64,000 nucleotides of DNA from Agromyces flavus (GCF_900104685.1 NZ_LT629755.1:2728001-2792000), one strand, 5' to 3'; numbered from the stretch's first letter, positions 17,414-25,359 are shown. Notes: a model not told the origin generated them from the sequence alone. Numbers and translations are program-made.

Positions 17414-17725
17414 TCAGGTGCTCGGCGCCTCGGCGGGCCAGTCGACCGAAGCCTCCCAGCCGGAGTGCTCGCGCAGGTAGGCGGCGATGAACGGGCATCG
17501 CGGCACGATGCGCTCGCCGCGAGCGACCGCGTCGTCGAGCACGTAACGGGCGAGCCGGCTGCCGAGGCCCTGGCCCTTGAAGGTCGGATCGATCACCGTG
17601 TGGATGAAGACGATCCGGCCCGGCCGGAGTCGGTACTCGGCGAAGCCGGCGAACTCGCTCCCGAGGAACAGCTCGTAGCGACTCGCGTCGTCGTTGCGGG
17701 TGATCCGCACCCCGTCGTCGGTCAC
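17414..17725 (-). CDS. Small GNAT-fold N-acetyltransferase (YjdJ-like)
   Basis: The 103-aa protein has the compact GNAT fold of the COG2388 group: GFAEYRLRPGRIVFIHTVI then the acetyl-CoA loop KGQGLGSRLARYVLDDAVA and a final CPFIAAYLREH. The GTG start overlaps the hsp20 stop by 4 bp (GTGA), so the two genes are cotranscribed and translationally coupled. It is therefore probably heat-inducible through the HspR sites upstream of hsp20. The substrate is unknown. Confidence 0.85.
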   Translation of the reverse strand: MTDDGVRITRNDDASRYELFLGSEFAGFAEYRLRPGRIVFIHTVIDPTFKGQGLGSRLARYVLDDAVARGERIVPRCPFIAAYLREHSGWEASVDWPAEAPST

Positions 17726-18231
17726 GACTCGACCGGCTGCACGCCGTCGCCGGAACCGCCCGAGCCCGACGAGGCGTTCGATCCGCCCGTGACCGCGTGC
17801 GACGCCTCGGGCACCTGCACGGTGCGGGCGCTGTCGGCGGTCTCGACCGAGATCTTGCGCGGCTTGGCCTTCTCGCTCACGGGGATGGTGACGCTGAGCA
17901 CCCCATTGTTGTAGTTCGCCGAGATCCGCTCGGTGTCGACGCCCTGGCCTAGGCTCAGCTGACGCAGGAACGACGCGGCCTCGCGCTCGCGCGTGATCCA
18001 CGTGACGCCCTCGCCCGACGGCAGCGTGCGCTCCGCGCGGATCGTGAGCAGCTGGCCGTCGACGTCGATGTCGACCGAGCCCGGGTCGATTCCCGGCAGG
18101 TCGGCCGTGAGCACGTAGTGGTCGCCGTCGCGGTACAGGTCCATCGGCATGCGGCGCGGTCCGCGGCGCGTCGTGTCGAAGAGCGCCGACGCGAGGCGGT
18201 CGAGGTCGCGGAACGGGTCGTTGGTGGCCAT
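17722..18231 (-). CDS. hsp20: Hsp20/alpha-crystallin small heat-shock protein
   Basis: The 169-aa protein contains an alpha-crystallin domain (about residues 35-135): MDLYRDGDHYVLTADLPGID opens it and NNGVLSVTIP closes it near the conserved GVL motif. It acts as an ATP-independent holdase. The Ser/Gly-rich tail is low-complexity. ATG at 18231 is chosen because GGAGAG sits immediately upstream. Two HspR-type operators and a good promoter lie in the 80 bp before it, so it should be derepressed by heat or unfolded protein. Confidence 0.93.
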   Translation of the reverse strand: MATNDPFRDLDRLASALFDTTRRGPRRMPMDLYRDGDHYVLTADLPGIDPGSVDIDVDGQLLTIRAERTLPSGEGVTWITREREAASFLRQLSLGQGVDTERISANYNNGVLSVTIPVSEKAKPRKISVETADSARTVQVPEASHAVTGGSNASSGSGGSGDGVQPVES

Positions 18232-18254
18232 GATCTCTCCTTCCATCGCACGAA

Positions 18255-18275
18255 GTTGAGTCGGTTCGACTCACC
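18255..18275 (-). promoter_or_regulatory. HAIR operator 1 (HspR site) in the hsp20 leader
   Basis: GTTGAGT-N7-ACTCACC matches the HspR-associated inverted repeat consensus CTTGAGT-N7-ACTCAAG with a few changes. It lies downstream of the -10, in the region of the expected transcript start. Confidence 0.75.
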
Positions 18276-18284
18276 TTCACTTCG

Positions 18285-18313
18285 ATGATACGAGTTGAGT
18301 CCGCACGACTCAA
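18285..18313 (-). promoter_or_regulatory. hsp20 promoter
   Basis: On the minus strand TTGAGT (18308-18313) is followed by exactly 17 bp and TATCAT (18285-18290). Both hexamers are close to the sigma-70 consensus. The transcript would start near 18278, giving a 5' leader of about 45 nt. Confidence 0.75.
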
Positions 18314-18314
18314 C
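18294..18314 (-). promoter_or_regulatory. HAIR operator 2 overlapping the hsp20 -35 and spacer
   Basis: GTTGAGT-N7-ACTCAAC is a symmetrical HAIR-type repeat, 39 bp from operator 1. It contains the -35 hexamer and most of the spacer, so HspR bound here would block RNA polymerase. The hspR gene itself is not in the window. Confidence 0.8.
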
Positions 18315-18319
18315 TTCTG

Positions 18320-19495
18320 TCAGGATGAACGCGCGAGCGCCGAGACCATTCCACCGGTCGGTCCGCCGACGGCGAACGACGACGTCCGCACCATCGCTCG
18401 GGTCCGCGACGACCGCGCTGCCGGCTCGTGCAGCATGGCCGGGTGCGTCGTCACGACGAGGGCGATCAACCAGACGAACACCAGCGCGAAGGCGACGACC
18501 TCGAACACCGTCAGCGAGGCCAGCCCGAGCCGGTCGTAGATCACCCACACCCCCACCTCGGTCGCGAGGGAGAACCAGGACGTCGCGACGAGGCGGCGGG
18601 GCATCCGTCGCACCAGCCAGGGCGTGAGCGACGCGAGCAGGAAGAACGACGCACCGGCGGCGCTTGCGAAGACGTTGTGGATGAGCTCCTCGGTGTTGAT
18701 CGGCACGAGTCCCACCCCCGCGAGCGACAGGCCGATCACGGCGACCAGGACGCGGACGGTGGCGACCGCGCCGCGCCGGGCGCCGTACTCGGGGCGAGCG
18801 AGTCCGCCGGCGAGCCGGCCGGCCATGGCGGCCATCGCGCCACCCGACAGGATGAGCGCGAGGTTGAAGCACGCCGCCGCGAAGTCGCCCGAGGTGCCGA
18901 GCGTACTGAAGTTGCGCACCCACCACTCGCCCGTCGACGTGAGGCTCATGCTCGCCAGGCATCCGGCGGCGAGGAGCATCGCCACCATGTTGAAGGAGCG
19001 GTACGCGGGCTGGTGATGCGCCCGGCGGTGCACGGTCCCCGTGACGGCGCCCAGCGATCCGGCGATCAGCGCGCACGCCGTGACATGCCCGCCCGGCAGC
19101 GGGGCGAACGCCTCGGCCGCCGCCCCCACGGCGAGCGCGCCCATCGTGGCCCACACCGACGCGTTCGCGAGCGCACCCCTGCCCGGGTCGGCCCACGCTG
19201 AGCGCTGCCGCGACCCCGGCCTGCGCCCCGGCGGCACGGATGCCACGGCGAGCGCCGCGAGCAGCAGGACCGCCACACCCACCGCGGCCGCGATGCACAG
19301 CGGGTCGAACACGAGGTGCACGCCCTCGTTGCGATGATGGGCCGGGTCGCTCTCGTGGACCACATGCACGGCGTGGATGAGCTCAACGGAGACCGCCACG
19401 GCGACCGCCGCCGCGATGGCGAGCATGGCCGTCACGAGCGCAGCGTGACGCACGATCGGCGCACGGCCGACGGCGACGGCTCGCACACCACTCAT
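18320..19495 (-). CDS. Multi-pass membrane protein (DUF998-like)
   Basis: The 391-aa protein has an N-terminal helix followed by a His-rich loop (HAVHVVHESDPAHHRNEGVH) and about seven further helices. The segment VRNFSTLGTSGDFAAACFN resembles the DUF998 family, where a similar motif ends a periplasmic loop, but I am not certain of the family. No transport or enzyme motif is visible. The His cluster could bind metal. TTAGGCTCG upstream on the same strand may hold the -10. It ends just before the hsp20 promoter. Confidence 0.7.
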   Translation of the reverse strand: MSGVRAVAVGRAPIVRHAALVTAMLAIAAAVAVAVSVELIHAVHVVHESDPAHHRNEGVHLVFDPLCIAAAVGVAVLLLAALAVASVPPGRRPGSRQRSAWADPGRGALANASVWATMGALAVGAAAEAFAPLPGGHVTACALIAGSLGAVTGTVHRRAHHQPAYRSFNMVAMLLAAGCLASMSLTSTGEWWVRNFSTLGTSGDFAAACFNLALILSGGAMAAMAGRLAGGLARPEYGARRGAVATVRVLVAVIGLSLAGVGLVPINTEELIHNVFASAAGASFFLLASLTPWLVRRMPRRLVATSWFSLATEVGVWVIYDRLGLASLTVFEVVAFALVFVWLIALVVTTHPAMLHEPAARSSRTRAMVRTSSFAVGGPTGGMVSALARSS

Positions 19496-19631
19496 AGCCG
19501 AACCCTCGTCCTCGCGAATCAGACCCCTTCGAGCCTAACCCGGGGCTCCATGCCCGTCACGGCCGAACCGGGGTCCCCGAACGGGGTACGCGGCGGATTC
19601 ACAGACGACAGCCCGGTCCCCTTGGAACGCC

Positions 19632-19661
19632 GAAGGCGGCCCGCTGTCGCGAACCGCCTTC
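19632..19661 (-). terminator. Hairpin downstream of tRNA-Arg
   Basis: GAAGGCGG and CCGCCTTC form an 8-bp stem with a 14-nt loop, just after the 3' end of the minus-strand tRNA gene. It is a plausible terminator. Confidence 0.45.
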
Positions 19662-19666
19662 TTCTG

Positions 19667-19739
19667 CGCGCCCGGAGGGACTCGAACCCCCAACCTTCTG
19701 ATCCGTAGTCAGATGCTCTATCCATTGAGCTACGGGCGC
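19667..19739 (-). tRNA. tRNA-Arg (anticodon ACG)
   Basis: The minus strand folds as a 73-nt tRNA. The acceptor stem is GCGCCCG/CGGGCGC, the anticodon stem TCTGA/TCAGA flanks the loop CTACGGA (anticodon ACG), and the T-arm has GGTTCGAGTCC. CCA is not encoded. A34 must be deaminated to inosine to read CGC and CGA; the TadA enzyme for this is encoded at 11537-12034. Confidence 0.97.
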
Positions 19740-19836
19740 ATGGGATGTCGCCTGCGCGAGCTCCGCTGATCAGGCAACCCCGCTACTCTAACCCACCCGC
19801 CGCCGAGGCGCCAATCGAGTGCCGCGAAGCGGCTCG

Positions 19837-19874
19837 TCAACCCCCGGTGCTTCCCGCTCGAACGGCGATACGTT
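19837..19874 (+). promoter_or_regulatory. TCAACCCC element and -10 upstream of the 27-aa ORF
   Basis: TCAACCCC (19837-19844) is followed after 24 bp by TACGTT (19869-19874), then 6 nt and the ATG at 19881. The same arrangement precedes other stress-type genes here (25314, 26589, 27748, 40421). No -35-like hexamer is present, which suggests an activator site. Confidence 0.5.
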
Positions 19875-19880
19875 CCGGAT

Positions 19881-19964
19881 ATGAGGGTCGTGTTCACATC
19901 ATGGCTGGTCGGAATCTTCGCCGGTCTCGCATACATGTTCGCCGTCATCATCACCGGGAGGTAG
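19881..19964 (+). CDS. 27-aa single-helix membrane peptide
   Basis: The frame encodes 27 residues, MRVVFTSWLVGIFAGLAYMF followed by AVIITGR: one hydrophobic helix with a positive residue at each end. The ATG lies 6 nt after TACGTT, consistent with leaderless translation. The stop is 3 nt before the ATG of the next gene, and its last codons (GGGAGG) form that gene's Shine-Dalgarno, so the two are coupled. It may be a small subunit of the DUF6766-like protein. Confidence 0.6.
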   Translation: MRVVFTSWLVGIFAGLAYMFAVIITGR

Positions 19965-19967
19965 CCC

Positions 19968-20636
19968 ATGCGCATCCGCCAGCACCTGCTCAGCATCTTC
20001 TTCGGCGTCATCTTCGTGCTCGCGCTCATCGGCCAGTCCTTCGCCGGCCTGGCGGTGGTCAACGAGGAGAACGCGCAGCACGGCCATCCGCTCGAGACCT
20101 GGGGGCAGTTCGTCACGTCGTCGGACTTCATCGTGGACGTCGCCGAGAACTGGCAGTCGGAGTACCTCCAGTTCTTCCTCTTCATCCTGCTCACCATCTG
20201 GCTCGTCCAGAAGGGCTCGCCCGAGTCCAAGCAGCCGGGCGAGGAGGGCGTCGGCACCGACAAGGAGCAGCTCGTGGGTCGGTACGCGCGGGAGGACTCC
20301 CCGGCCTGGGCCCGCGCCGGCGGCTGGAGGACGTGGGCCTACAGCAATTCGCTGCTCATCACGATGGGCGCGATCTTCCTGCTCTCGTGGCTCGCGCAGG
20401 CGCTCGCCGGCCAGGTCGTCTACAACGAGGAGCAGGCGATGCACGGCCAGCCCGCGATCAGCCTGGCCGAGTACGTCGTGAACCCCGACTTCTGGAACCG
20501 CACCCTGCAGAACTGGCAGTCCGAGTTCCTCGCGGTCGGCAGCATGGTCGCCCTCTCGATCGTGCTCCGCCAGCGCGGCTCGAGCGAGTCCAAGCCCGTG
20601 GGCACGCCGCACCACGTCACCTCGGTCGAGGGCTGA
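19968..20636 (+). CDS. DUF6766-like membrane protein with internal duplication
   Basis: The 222-aa protein consists of two similar halves (about 12-88 and 126-205). Each has a helix, a conserved extracytoplasmic loop (VVNEENAQHGHPL and VVYNEEQAMHGQPA; then NWQSEYLQF and NWQSEFLAV) and a second helix ending SPESK/SSESK. This gives four transmembrane helices in total. I assign DUF6766 from memory of the NWQSE motif. The function is unknown. A GGGAGG site inside the preceding mini-ORF drives translation. The gene appears to be controlled by the TCAACCCC element, suggesting a stress role. Confidence 0.8.
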   Translation: MRIRQHLLSIFFGVIFVLALIGQSFAGLAVVNEENAQHGHPLETWGQFVTSSDFIVDVAENWQSEYLQFFLFILLTIWLVQKGSPESKQPGEEGVGTDKEQLVGRYAREDSPAWARAGGWRTWAYSNSLLITMGAIFLLSWLAQALAGQVVYNEEQAMHGQPAISLAEYVVNPDFWNRTLQNWQSEFLAVGSMVALSIVLRQRGSSESKPVGTPHHVTSVEG

Positions 20637-20674
20637 GCCGCCACCCCTTCAGGCAGCCGCTACCCCTTCAGGCC
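20637..20674. repeat. Tandem 19-bp duplication across the permease stop codon
   Basis: GCCGCCACCCCTTCAGGCA (20637-20655) is followed directly by GCCGCTACCCCTTCAGGCC (20656-20674), 17 of 19 identical. The second copy holds the end of the permease gene, including its stop. In the first copy the stop codon equivalent is changed. Confidence 0.6.
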
Positions 20675-21598
20675 AGTCGAGGCTACGCCGTCGATGATGC
20701 GCTTCTGCGCAAGGAAGAACACGATGATGAGCGGGACGGTCGTGATGACGCTCGCGGTCACGATGATCTCCCAGTGCCACTCGCCGCCGAAGCCGTAGGC
20801 GTCGACGAGCGACTTCAGGCCCCTCGGGATGGTGAAGGTGCTGGAGTCGCGCAGGTAGATCAGGGCCTTCATCAGGTCGGTCCAGACCGCCTGCACCTCG
20901 AACACGAGCACGACGGCGAGCGCCGGACCGGTCAGCGGCAGCGCGATGCGCCAGAACACGCCCCACTGGCTCGCCCCGTCGATGCGGGCGGCCTCGAACA
21001 GGTCGCGCGGCAGGCCGAGGAAGAACTGGCGCAGCAGGAAGATGTAGAACGCGCTGCCGAACAGGTTGCCGGCCCACAGAGGGGTGAGCGTTCCCACTTG
21101 GCCGAGCGCGTTCCAGATCAGGAACGTGGGGATCATGGTGACCGCGCCGGGCAGCATCATCGTCGCGAGCACCAGCCCGAAGAGGAACCCGCGACCGCGG
21201 AATCGGAAGTACGCGAAGCCCCACGCGACCATGGCGCTCGAGATCGTGACGGTGACCGCGGCGAGCACGGTGACGATGGCGGTGTTCAGCAGCCAGAGTG
21301 CCAGCGGCGCCTCCTGCCAGACCTGGACGTAGTTGTCGAACGTGAAGGTCTGCGGGATGAGGCGATTGTCGAACACCTCGCTGCGCGGCTTGAACGACGC
21401 GCTCACCAGCCAGATGAACGGGTACACGAAGACGATGCCGATGAGGCAGAGCGCGATCCAGGTCAGGACCGTGCCGACCCGCCGGCGACCGCGGGTCTGA
21501 CCCGCCCGGCCCGCGGGGATCTGACGCTGCGGCGGCTCGACGACGTCGGGCCGTGCGGCCTGCTTCTCAGCGGCCGCGACGCGGATGTCGGTGGTCAT
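20660..21598 (-). CDS. Carbohydrate ABC transporter permease (MalG type)
   Basis: The 312-aa protein has six predicted helices and the cytoplasmic EAA loop (EAARIDGASQWGVFWRIALPL, near residue 198) that docks onto the ATPase. The opening VYPFIWLVSASFKPRSE is typical of the second permease of CUT1 sugar importers. Its ATG overlaps the stop of the first permease by 4 bp. No ATPase gene lies nearby, so a shared multitask ATPase (MsiK type) encoded elsewhere is likely. Confidence 0.92.
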   Translation of the reverse strand: MTTDIRVAAAEKQAARPDVVEPPQRQIPAGRAGQTRGRRRVGTVLTWIALCLIGIVFVYPFIWLVSASFKPRSEVFDNRLIPQTFTFDNYVQVWQEAPLALWLLNTAIVTVLAAVTVTISSAMVAWGFAYFRFRGRGFLFGLVLATMMLPGAVTMIPTFLIWNALGQVGTLTPLWAGNLFGSAFYIFLLRQFFLGLPRDLFEAARIDGASQWGVFWRIALPLTGPALAVVLVFEVQAVWTDLMKALIYLRDSSTFTIPRGLKSLVDAYGFGGEWHWEIIVTASVITTVPLIIVFFLAQKRIIDGVASTGLKG

Positions 21599-22605
21599 CG
21601 GTCCCCCTCGTAATAGACCAGGCGGCGCGACACGAGCAGCTGGATCCCCGTGATGATCATGATGACCAGGAAGAGCAGCCACGCCATCGCCGACGCGTAC
21701 CCCATGTGCAGGAACTGGAACGCCTGCTGGAACAGGTAGATGACGTAGAACAGCGCGGCGTCGTTGCTGTAGGTCGTGTTGCCGGCGCCGAAGAACGCCG
21801 TGTAGGCCTCATCGAACGTCTGCAGGCCGGCGATGGTGTTCACCACGATGACGAAGAACAGCGCGGGGCTGATCATCGGCAGCGTCACGCTGAACGACTG
21901 CCGCCAGAAGCCCGCGCCATCGAGCTGCGCCGACTCGTAGAGCTCCTTCGGGACATTCCGCAGCGCCGCCAGCAGGATGATCACCGACGCGCCGACAGTC
22001 CACAGCGACATGAACACGAGACCGGGCTTCACCCAGTCGGGGTCCGTCGTCCATGATGGGCCGTCGATGCCGAACCAGCCGAGGACCGTGTTGACGAGCC
22101 CGCTCTGGCCGTTGAACAGCAGCAGGAACAGCACGCCGACCGCGACCGGCGGCGTCATCTTCGGCAGGAAGAAGACGGTGCGGAAGAAGCCGGAGGCTCG
22201 TCCGGCCCGGTCGAGCAGGAGGGCCAGCGCGAGCGACACGATCACGTACAGCGGCACCTGCAGGAGCGTGAAGAACGCGGTGTTGCCGAGGGCCAGCAGC
22301 AGCTTCTCGTCGGAGGCCAGCTGGACGTAGTTCTCGATCCCGACGAATTCGGGATTGTTGATCACGTCGTAGTCGGTCAGCGAGAGATATGCACTGTAGA
22401 TCATCGGCCACGCCGTGAAGACCAGGAATCCGATGATCCAGGGGCTGAGGAACAAGAGCGCCGACAGCACGTTGCGCCGCCGCGCGCGGCGGCGTCCCGG
22501 CCGCCGGTCGACCGCGCCGGCCGGCGCCGCCCCCAAGGGCGGGCCGGCCGGGCCGCGGATCGACTCAGGCTCCGGGCTGATGCCCGGCCTGGTCGTGGTG
22601 GACAT
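21595..22605 (-). CDS. Carbohydrate ABC transporter permease (MalF type)
   Basis: The 336-aa protein has a Pro/Arg-rich N-terminus and six helices with the EAA loop ESAQLDGAGFWRQSFSVTLPM near residue 222. WIIGFLVFTAWPMIYSAYLS is the usual first helix of CUT1 family permeases. ATG at 22605 overlaps the binding-protein stop by one base (TGATG); a GTG immediately upstream at 22608 could also serve. It forms an operon with the binding protein and the second permease. Confidence 0.92.
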   Translation of the reverse strand: MSTTTRPGISPEPESIRGPAGPPLGAAPAGAVDRRPGRRRARRRNVLSALLFLSPWIIGFLVFTAWPMIYSAYLSLTDYDVINNPEFVGIENYVQLASDEKLLLALGNTAFFTLLQVPLYVIVSLALALLLDRAGRASGFFRTVFFLPKMTPPVAVGVLFLLLFNGQSGLVNTVLGWFGIDGPSWTTDPDWVKPGLVFMSLWTVGASVIILLAALRNVPKELYESAQLDGAGFWRQSFSVTLPMISPALFFVIVVNTIAGLQTFDEAYTAFFGAGNTTYSNDAALFYVIYLFQQAFQFLHMGYASAMAWLLFLVIMIITGIQLLVSRRLVYYEGDR

Positions 22606-23996
22606 CACTCACCGCCCTCGAGCTCCGCCCAGCCGTCGTCGAGCGCCGCCTGCGCCGCCTCCTGCGCCTTCGCAAGCGCATCGGCCGGCTCGGCCTCACC
22701 GTTCAGGACGCTGTTGACCGCATCGAACATCGCGTCCTGGAACTCGGCGTCGGCGGGATTGGCGGGCAGCGAGAAGGTGTTCTCGTTCGCCTCGTACATC
22801 GCGGCGACCGCGGAGGCCCACGGCTCCTCATCGGCCGTCGTCATGCCCTGGATCTCCTCGTCGGCCACGGTGTTGCCGGTCAGGATGCCCGTGAAGGTGA
22901 GGCCCTCGGCTTCACGAGCGTCGAGTCGGGCCTGCGCGGCCGCGCGCCACGCATCGATCGAGGTCATCACCCGCGCCCAGCGGCACGCTGCTTCTGGGTT
23001 GTCACTGCCGGACGGGATGGCCCACGCCTGACCCGTCGCGTACGCGGTCGGCTCGCCGCCGGTCGTTCGCACGGTGTCGAAGGCCATGGGCGCATCGGCC
23101 GAGACCTCGTTGAGGACGTTGATGTACCACTGCTCCATCGGCATGGCGCCGAGCGTGTTCGTCGCGAACTGGTTGCCCGAACCGAAGAAGTCGGCCGAGT
23201 CGCGTGTCGCCTTGATCGCCGGCCATCCGCCCTGCTCGTCGTAGATCCCCGCCGCCCACTCGAGGGCTTCGACCGCCTCGTCGGAGTCGAGCTGTGCGGT
23301 CCGGCCGTCGTCGCTGAGGATCGAGCCGCCCGCTGCCTGGACCCAGAGCGGCAGGAACTCCGGCAGCTTGCTGTCGAAGCCGATGACGCTCACGTTGTCA
23401 CCCTCGCTCTGCACGAGCTTGCCGGCAGCTTCGGTCATGGCTTCGCGATCGGAGCCGTTGACGTCCTCGATCGAGACGCCCGCGGCGTCGAGCAGGTCGG
23501 CGTTCGCCATGGTCACCTGCACGGTGTTGAACTCGGGGATGCCGTAGATCGTGCCGTCGAGCGTCACCTGGTCGAGCGCCGACTCGACGATGTCGCCGGT
23601 CTCGATGCCCTCGCCGTCGATGCAATCCTCGAGGGGGATGATGGCGCCACGCGCCGCGAGCGACCCGATCTGGTTGCGAGAGGCGTAGAGCAGGCTCGGC
23701 GGCTCACCCGACGCGACGGAGGAGAGGAACTGCTGGATGTCGAGTTCGCCCTCGATGAGCTCCAACTCGACGTCGCCGAGTTCGGCCTCGGCCATCTCCG
23801 CACGGGTCGAGGAGACCTCGTCGGTGTCCGCCGAGAAGCCCATGACCGACAGGGTGCCGGAGAGGTCGGCGTCCGGATCGTATTCCGCATCGGTCTCGCC
23901 GGCCTGTCCCCCGGTCCCCACGGCGCATCCGCCGAGCAGGAGCCCTGCCGACCCGACCAGTGCGGTCGCGGCAAGGGCGCGGTGTCCGAATCGCAT
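22605..23996 (-). CDS. Extracellular solute-binding lipoprotein (family 1)
   Basis: The 463-aa protein starts with a lipoprotein signal peptide ending LLLGGC, placing the lipidated Cys at residue 24. The mature part shows the family 1 (CUT1) pattern: DGTIYGIPEFNTVQVTMANADLLDAAGV near 150 and SGSDNPEAACRWARVMTS late in the protein. It should capture a sugar or oligosaccharide and deliver it to the two permeases downstream. Expression probably responds to the repressor-type operators at 24077-24104. Confidence 0.92.
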   Translation of the reverse strand: MRFGHRALAATALVGSAGLLLGGCAVGTGGQAGETDAEYDPDADLSGTLSVMGFSADTDEVSSTRAEMAEAELGDVELELIEGELDIQQFLSSVASGEPPSLLYASRNQIGSLAARGAIIPLEDCIDGEGIETGDIVESALDQVTLDGTIYGIPEFNTVQVTMANADLLDAAGVSIEDVNGSDREAMTEAAGKLVQSEGDNVSVIGFDSKLPEFLPLWVQAAGGSILSDDGRTAQLDSDEAVEALEWAAGIYDEQGGWPAIKATRDSADFFGSGNQFATNTLGAMPMEQWYINVLNEVSADAPMAFDTVRTTGGEPTAYATGQAWAIPSGSDNPEAACRWARVMTSIDAWRAAAQARLDAREAEGLTFTGILTGNTVADEEIQGMTTADEEPWASAVAAMYEANENTFSLPANPADAEFQDAMFDAVNSVLNGEAEPADALAKAQEAAQAALDDGWAELEGGE

Positions 23997-24076
23997 GTGC
24001 AACCCCGTTCGTCTGTCCCATCCCCCGGACGCGCCCAACGTACGGTGGCAGGGATGCGGGCGAGAAGGGCCTTGAC

Positions 24077-24104
24077 AGAAGCGGCTCTCCGGAGAAGCGC
24101 TTTT
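24077..24104 (-). promoter_or_regulatory. LacI-type operator pair upstream of the sugar ABC operon
   Basis: AGAAGCGCTTTT (24093-24104) is nearly the palindrome AGAAGCGCTTCT bound by many actinobacterial LacI-type sugar repressors. AGAAGCGGCTCT (24077-24088) is a degenerate second copy 16 bp away. No lacI-like gene is in the window, so the repressor would be encoded elsewhere. Confidence 0.5.
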
Positions 24105-24132
24105 CCCCCGTGCGGGGGGTGAGCGGTGCTCA

Positions 24133-25314
24133 TCAGGGGCGCAGGACCACCTTCACGCAGCCCTCCTCCTTCTTCTTGAACAGGTCGTACAGCTCAGCGG
24201 CGTCGGTGAGCGGTGCTCGATGCGTGGCGAAGTCCTCGAGCCCGAGCGGGTCGTCCTCGGCCTCCGCGAGCGGCAGGATGTCGTCGAACCAGCGCTGGAC
24301 GTTCGCCTGCCCGAAGCGCAGCGTGAGCTGCTTGTCGAAGATCCGCAGCATCGGCATGGGGTCGGCGTTGCCGCCGTACACGCCCACGACCGACAGGGTT
24401 CCGCCGCGTCGGACGCCGTCGATGGCGAGCTGCAGCGCGCTCAACCGATCCACGCCGGCCTTCGTCATCATCGGCTTCCCCAGCCCCGACGGCATGCTGC
24501 CGACGATGTTCTGCACGAGCGCCGTCGCGGGATTGCCGTGCGCCTCGAGGCCGACGGCGTCGATGACCGCGTCGGGGCCCTGGCCGACGGTCGTGCTCGC
24601 GAGCGCATCGACGGCCTGCTCGTGCTCCTCGAAGTCGATCGGCTCGGCACCGTAGCGCTCGGCCATGAGCCGCCGTTCGGGCACCGGGTCGACCCCGACG
24701 ACACGGATGCCGCGGTGCCGCGCGACGCGGACGGCCATCTGCCCGATCGGCCCGAGTCCGACGACGGCGAGCGTGTCGCCGGGCTGCGCGCCGGAGTACT
24801 CCACCGCCTGCCAGGCGGTCGGCAGCACGTCGGACAGGAACAGGTAGCGCTCGTCCGGCAGGTCGCGACCGACCACGCGTAGGTTCGCATCGGCGAGGAC
24901 CACGCGCATCGCCTCCGCCTGTCCGCCGGGGACCTGGCCGTAGAGCTCGGTGTAGCCGTACAGGCTCGCGCCGGTGCCCTGGTCGTCGTTGCGGGTGGTC
25001 TCGCACTGCGTTGGAAGGCCGGCCCGGCACATCCGGCAGTGGCCGCACGCGATGACGAACGGCACCACGACGCGGTCTCCGACGGCGATGCGTTCGACGT
25101 CCGCACCGACCTCCTCGACGATGCCCATGGGCTCGTGGCCGAGGATGTCGCCGCGGTGCATCAGCGGACCGAAGACGTCGAGCAGGTGCAGGTCGGAGCC
25201 GCAGATCGCCGTCGACGTGATGCGGACGATCGCGTCGGTCGGCTCGACGATCCTCGGGTCGTCGACCTCGTCGACGCGGACGTCTCGGGCGGCATGCCAG
25301 GTCACAGCTCTCAT
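24133..25314 (-). CDS. Zinc-dependent alcohol dehydrogenase (formaldehyde dehydrogenase-like)
   Basis: The 393-aa medium-chain dehydrogenase has catalytic-zinc residues Cys38 and His60-Glu61 (GHEPMG). The structural zinc site is Cys90, Cys93, Cys96 and Cys104. The cofactor motif is GLGPIG near residue 190. The long C-terminal insert resembles glutathione-independent formaldehyde dehydrogenases. The upstream region has TCAACCCC, a 25-bp gap and TGGGAT 6 nt before the ATG, matching other stress genes here. It lies 136 bp before the sugar ABC operon on the same strand but need not be cotranscribed. Confidence 0.9.
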   Translation of the reverse strand: MRAVTWHAARDVRVDEVDDPRIVEPTDAIVRITSTAICGSDLHLLDVFGPLMHRGDILGHEPMGIVEEVGADVERIAVGDRVVVPFVIACGHCRMCRAGLPTQCETTRNDDQGTGASLYGYTELYGQVPGGQAEAMRVVLADANLRVVGRDLPDERYLFLSDVLPTAWQAVEYSGAQPGDTLAVVGLGPIGQMAVRVARHRGIRVVGVDPVPERRLMAERYGAEPIDFEEHEQAVDALASTTVGQGPDAVIDAVGLEAHGNPATALVQNIVGSMPSGLGKPMMTKAGVDRLSALQLAIDGVRRGGTLSVVGVYGGNADPMPMLRIFDKQLTLRFGQANVQRWFDDILPLAEAEDDPLGLEDFATHRAPLTDAAELYDLFKKKEEGCVKVVLRP

Positions 25315-25320
25315 GGCGTC

Positions 25321-25359
25321 ATCCCAACAAGGACGCCTGAAGCGCCGCGAGGGGGTTGA
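25321..25359 (-). promoter_or_regulatory. TCAACCCC element and -10 of the alcohol dehydrogenase gene
   Basis: On the minus strand TCAACCCC (25352-25359) precedes TGGGAT (25321-25326) by 25 bp, and the ATG follows 6 nt later. The layout matches that at 19837-19874. Confidence 0.5.

Noticed and set aside
24072..24077. A plus-strand TTGACA next to the LacI-type operators.
   Set aside because: No -10 lies 16-18 bp downstream and no plus-strand gene follows. It is probably a chance match.
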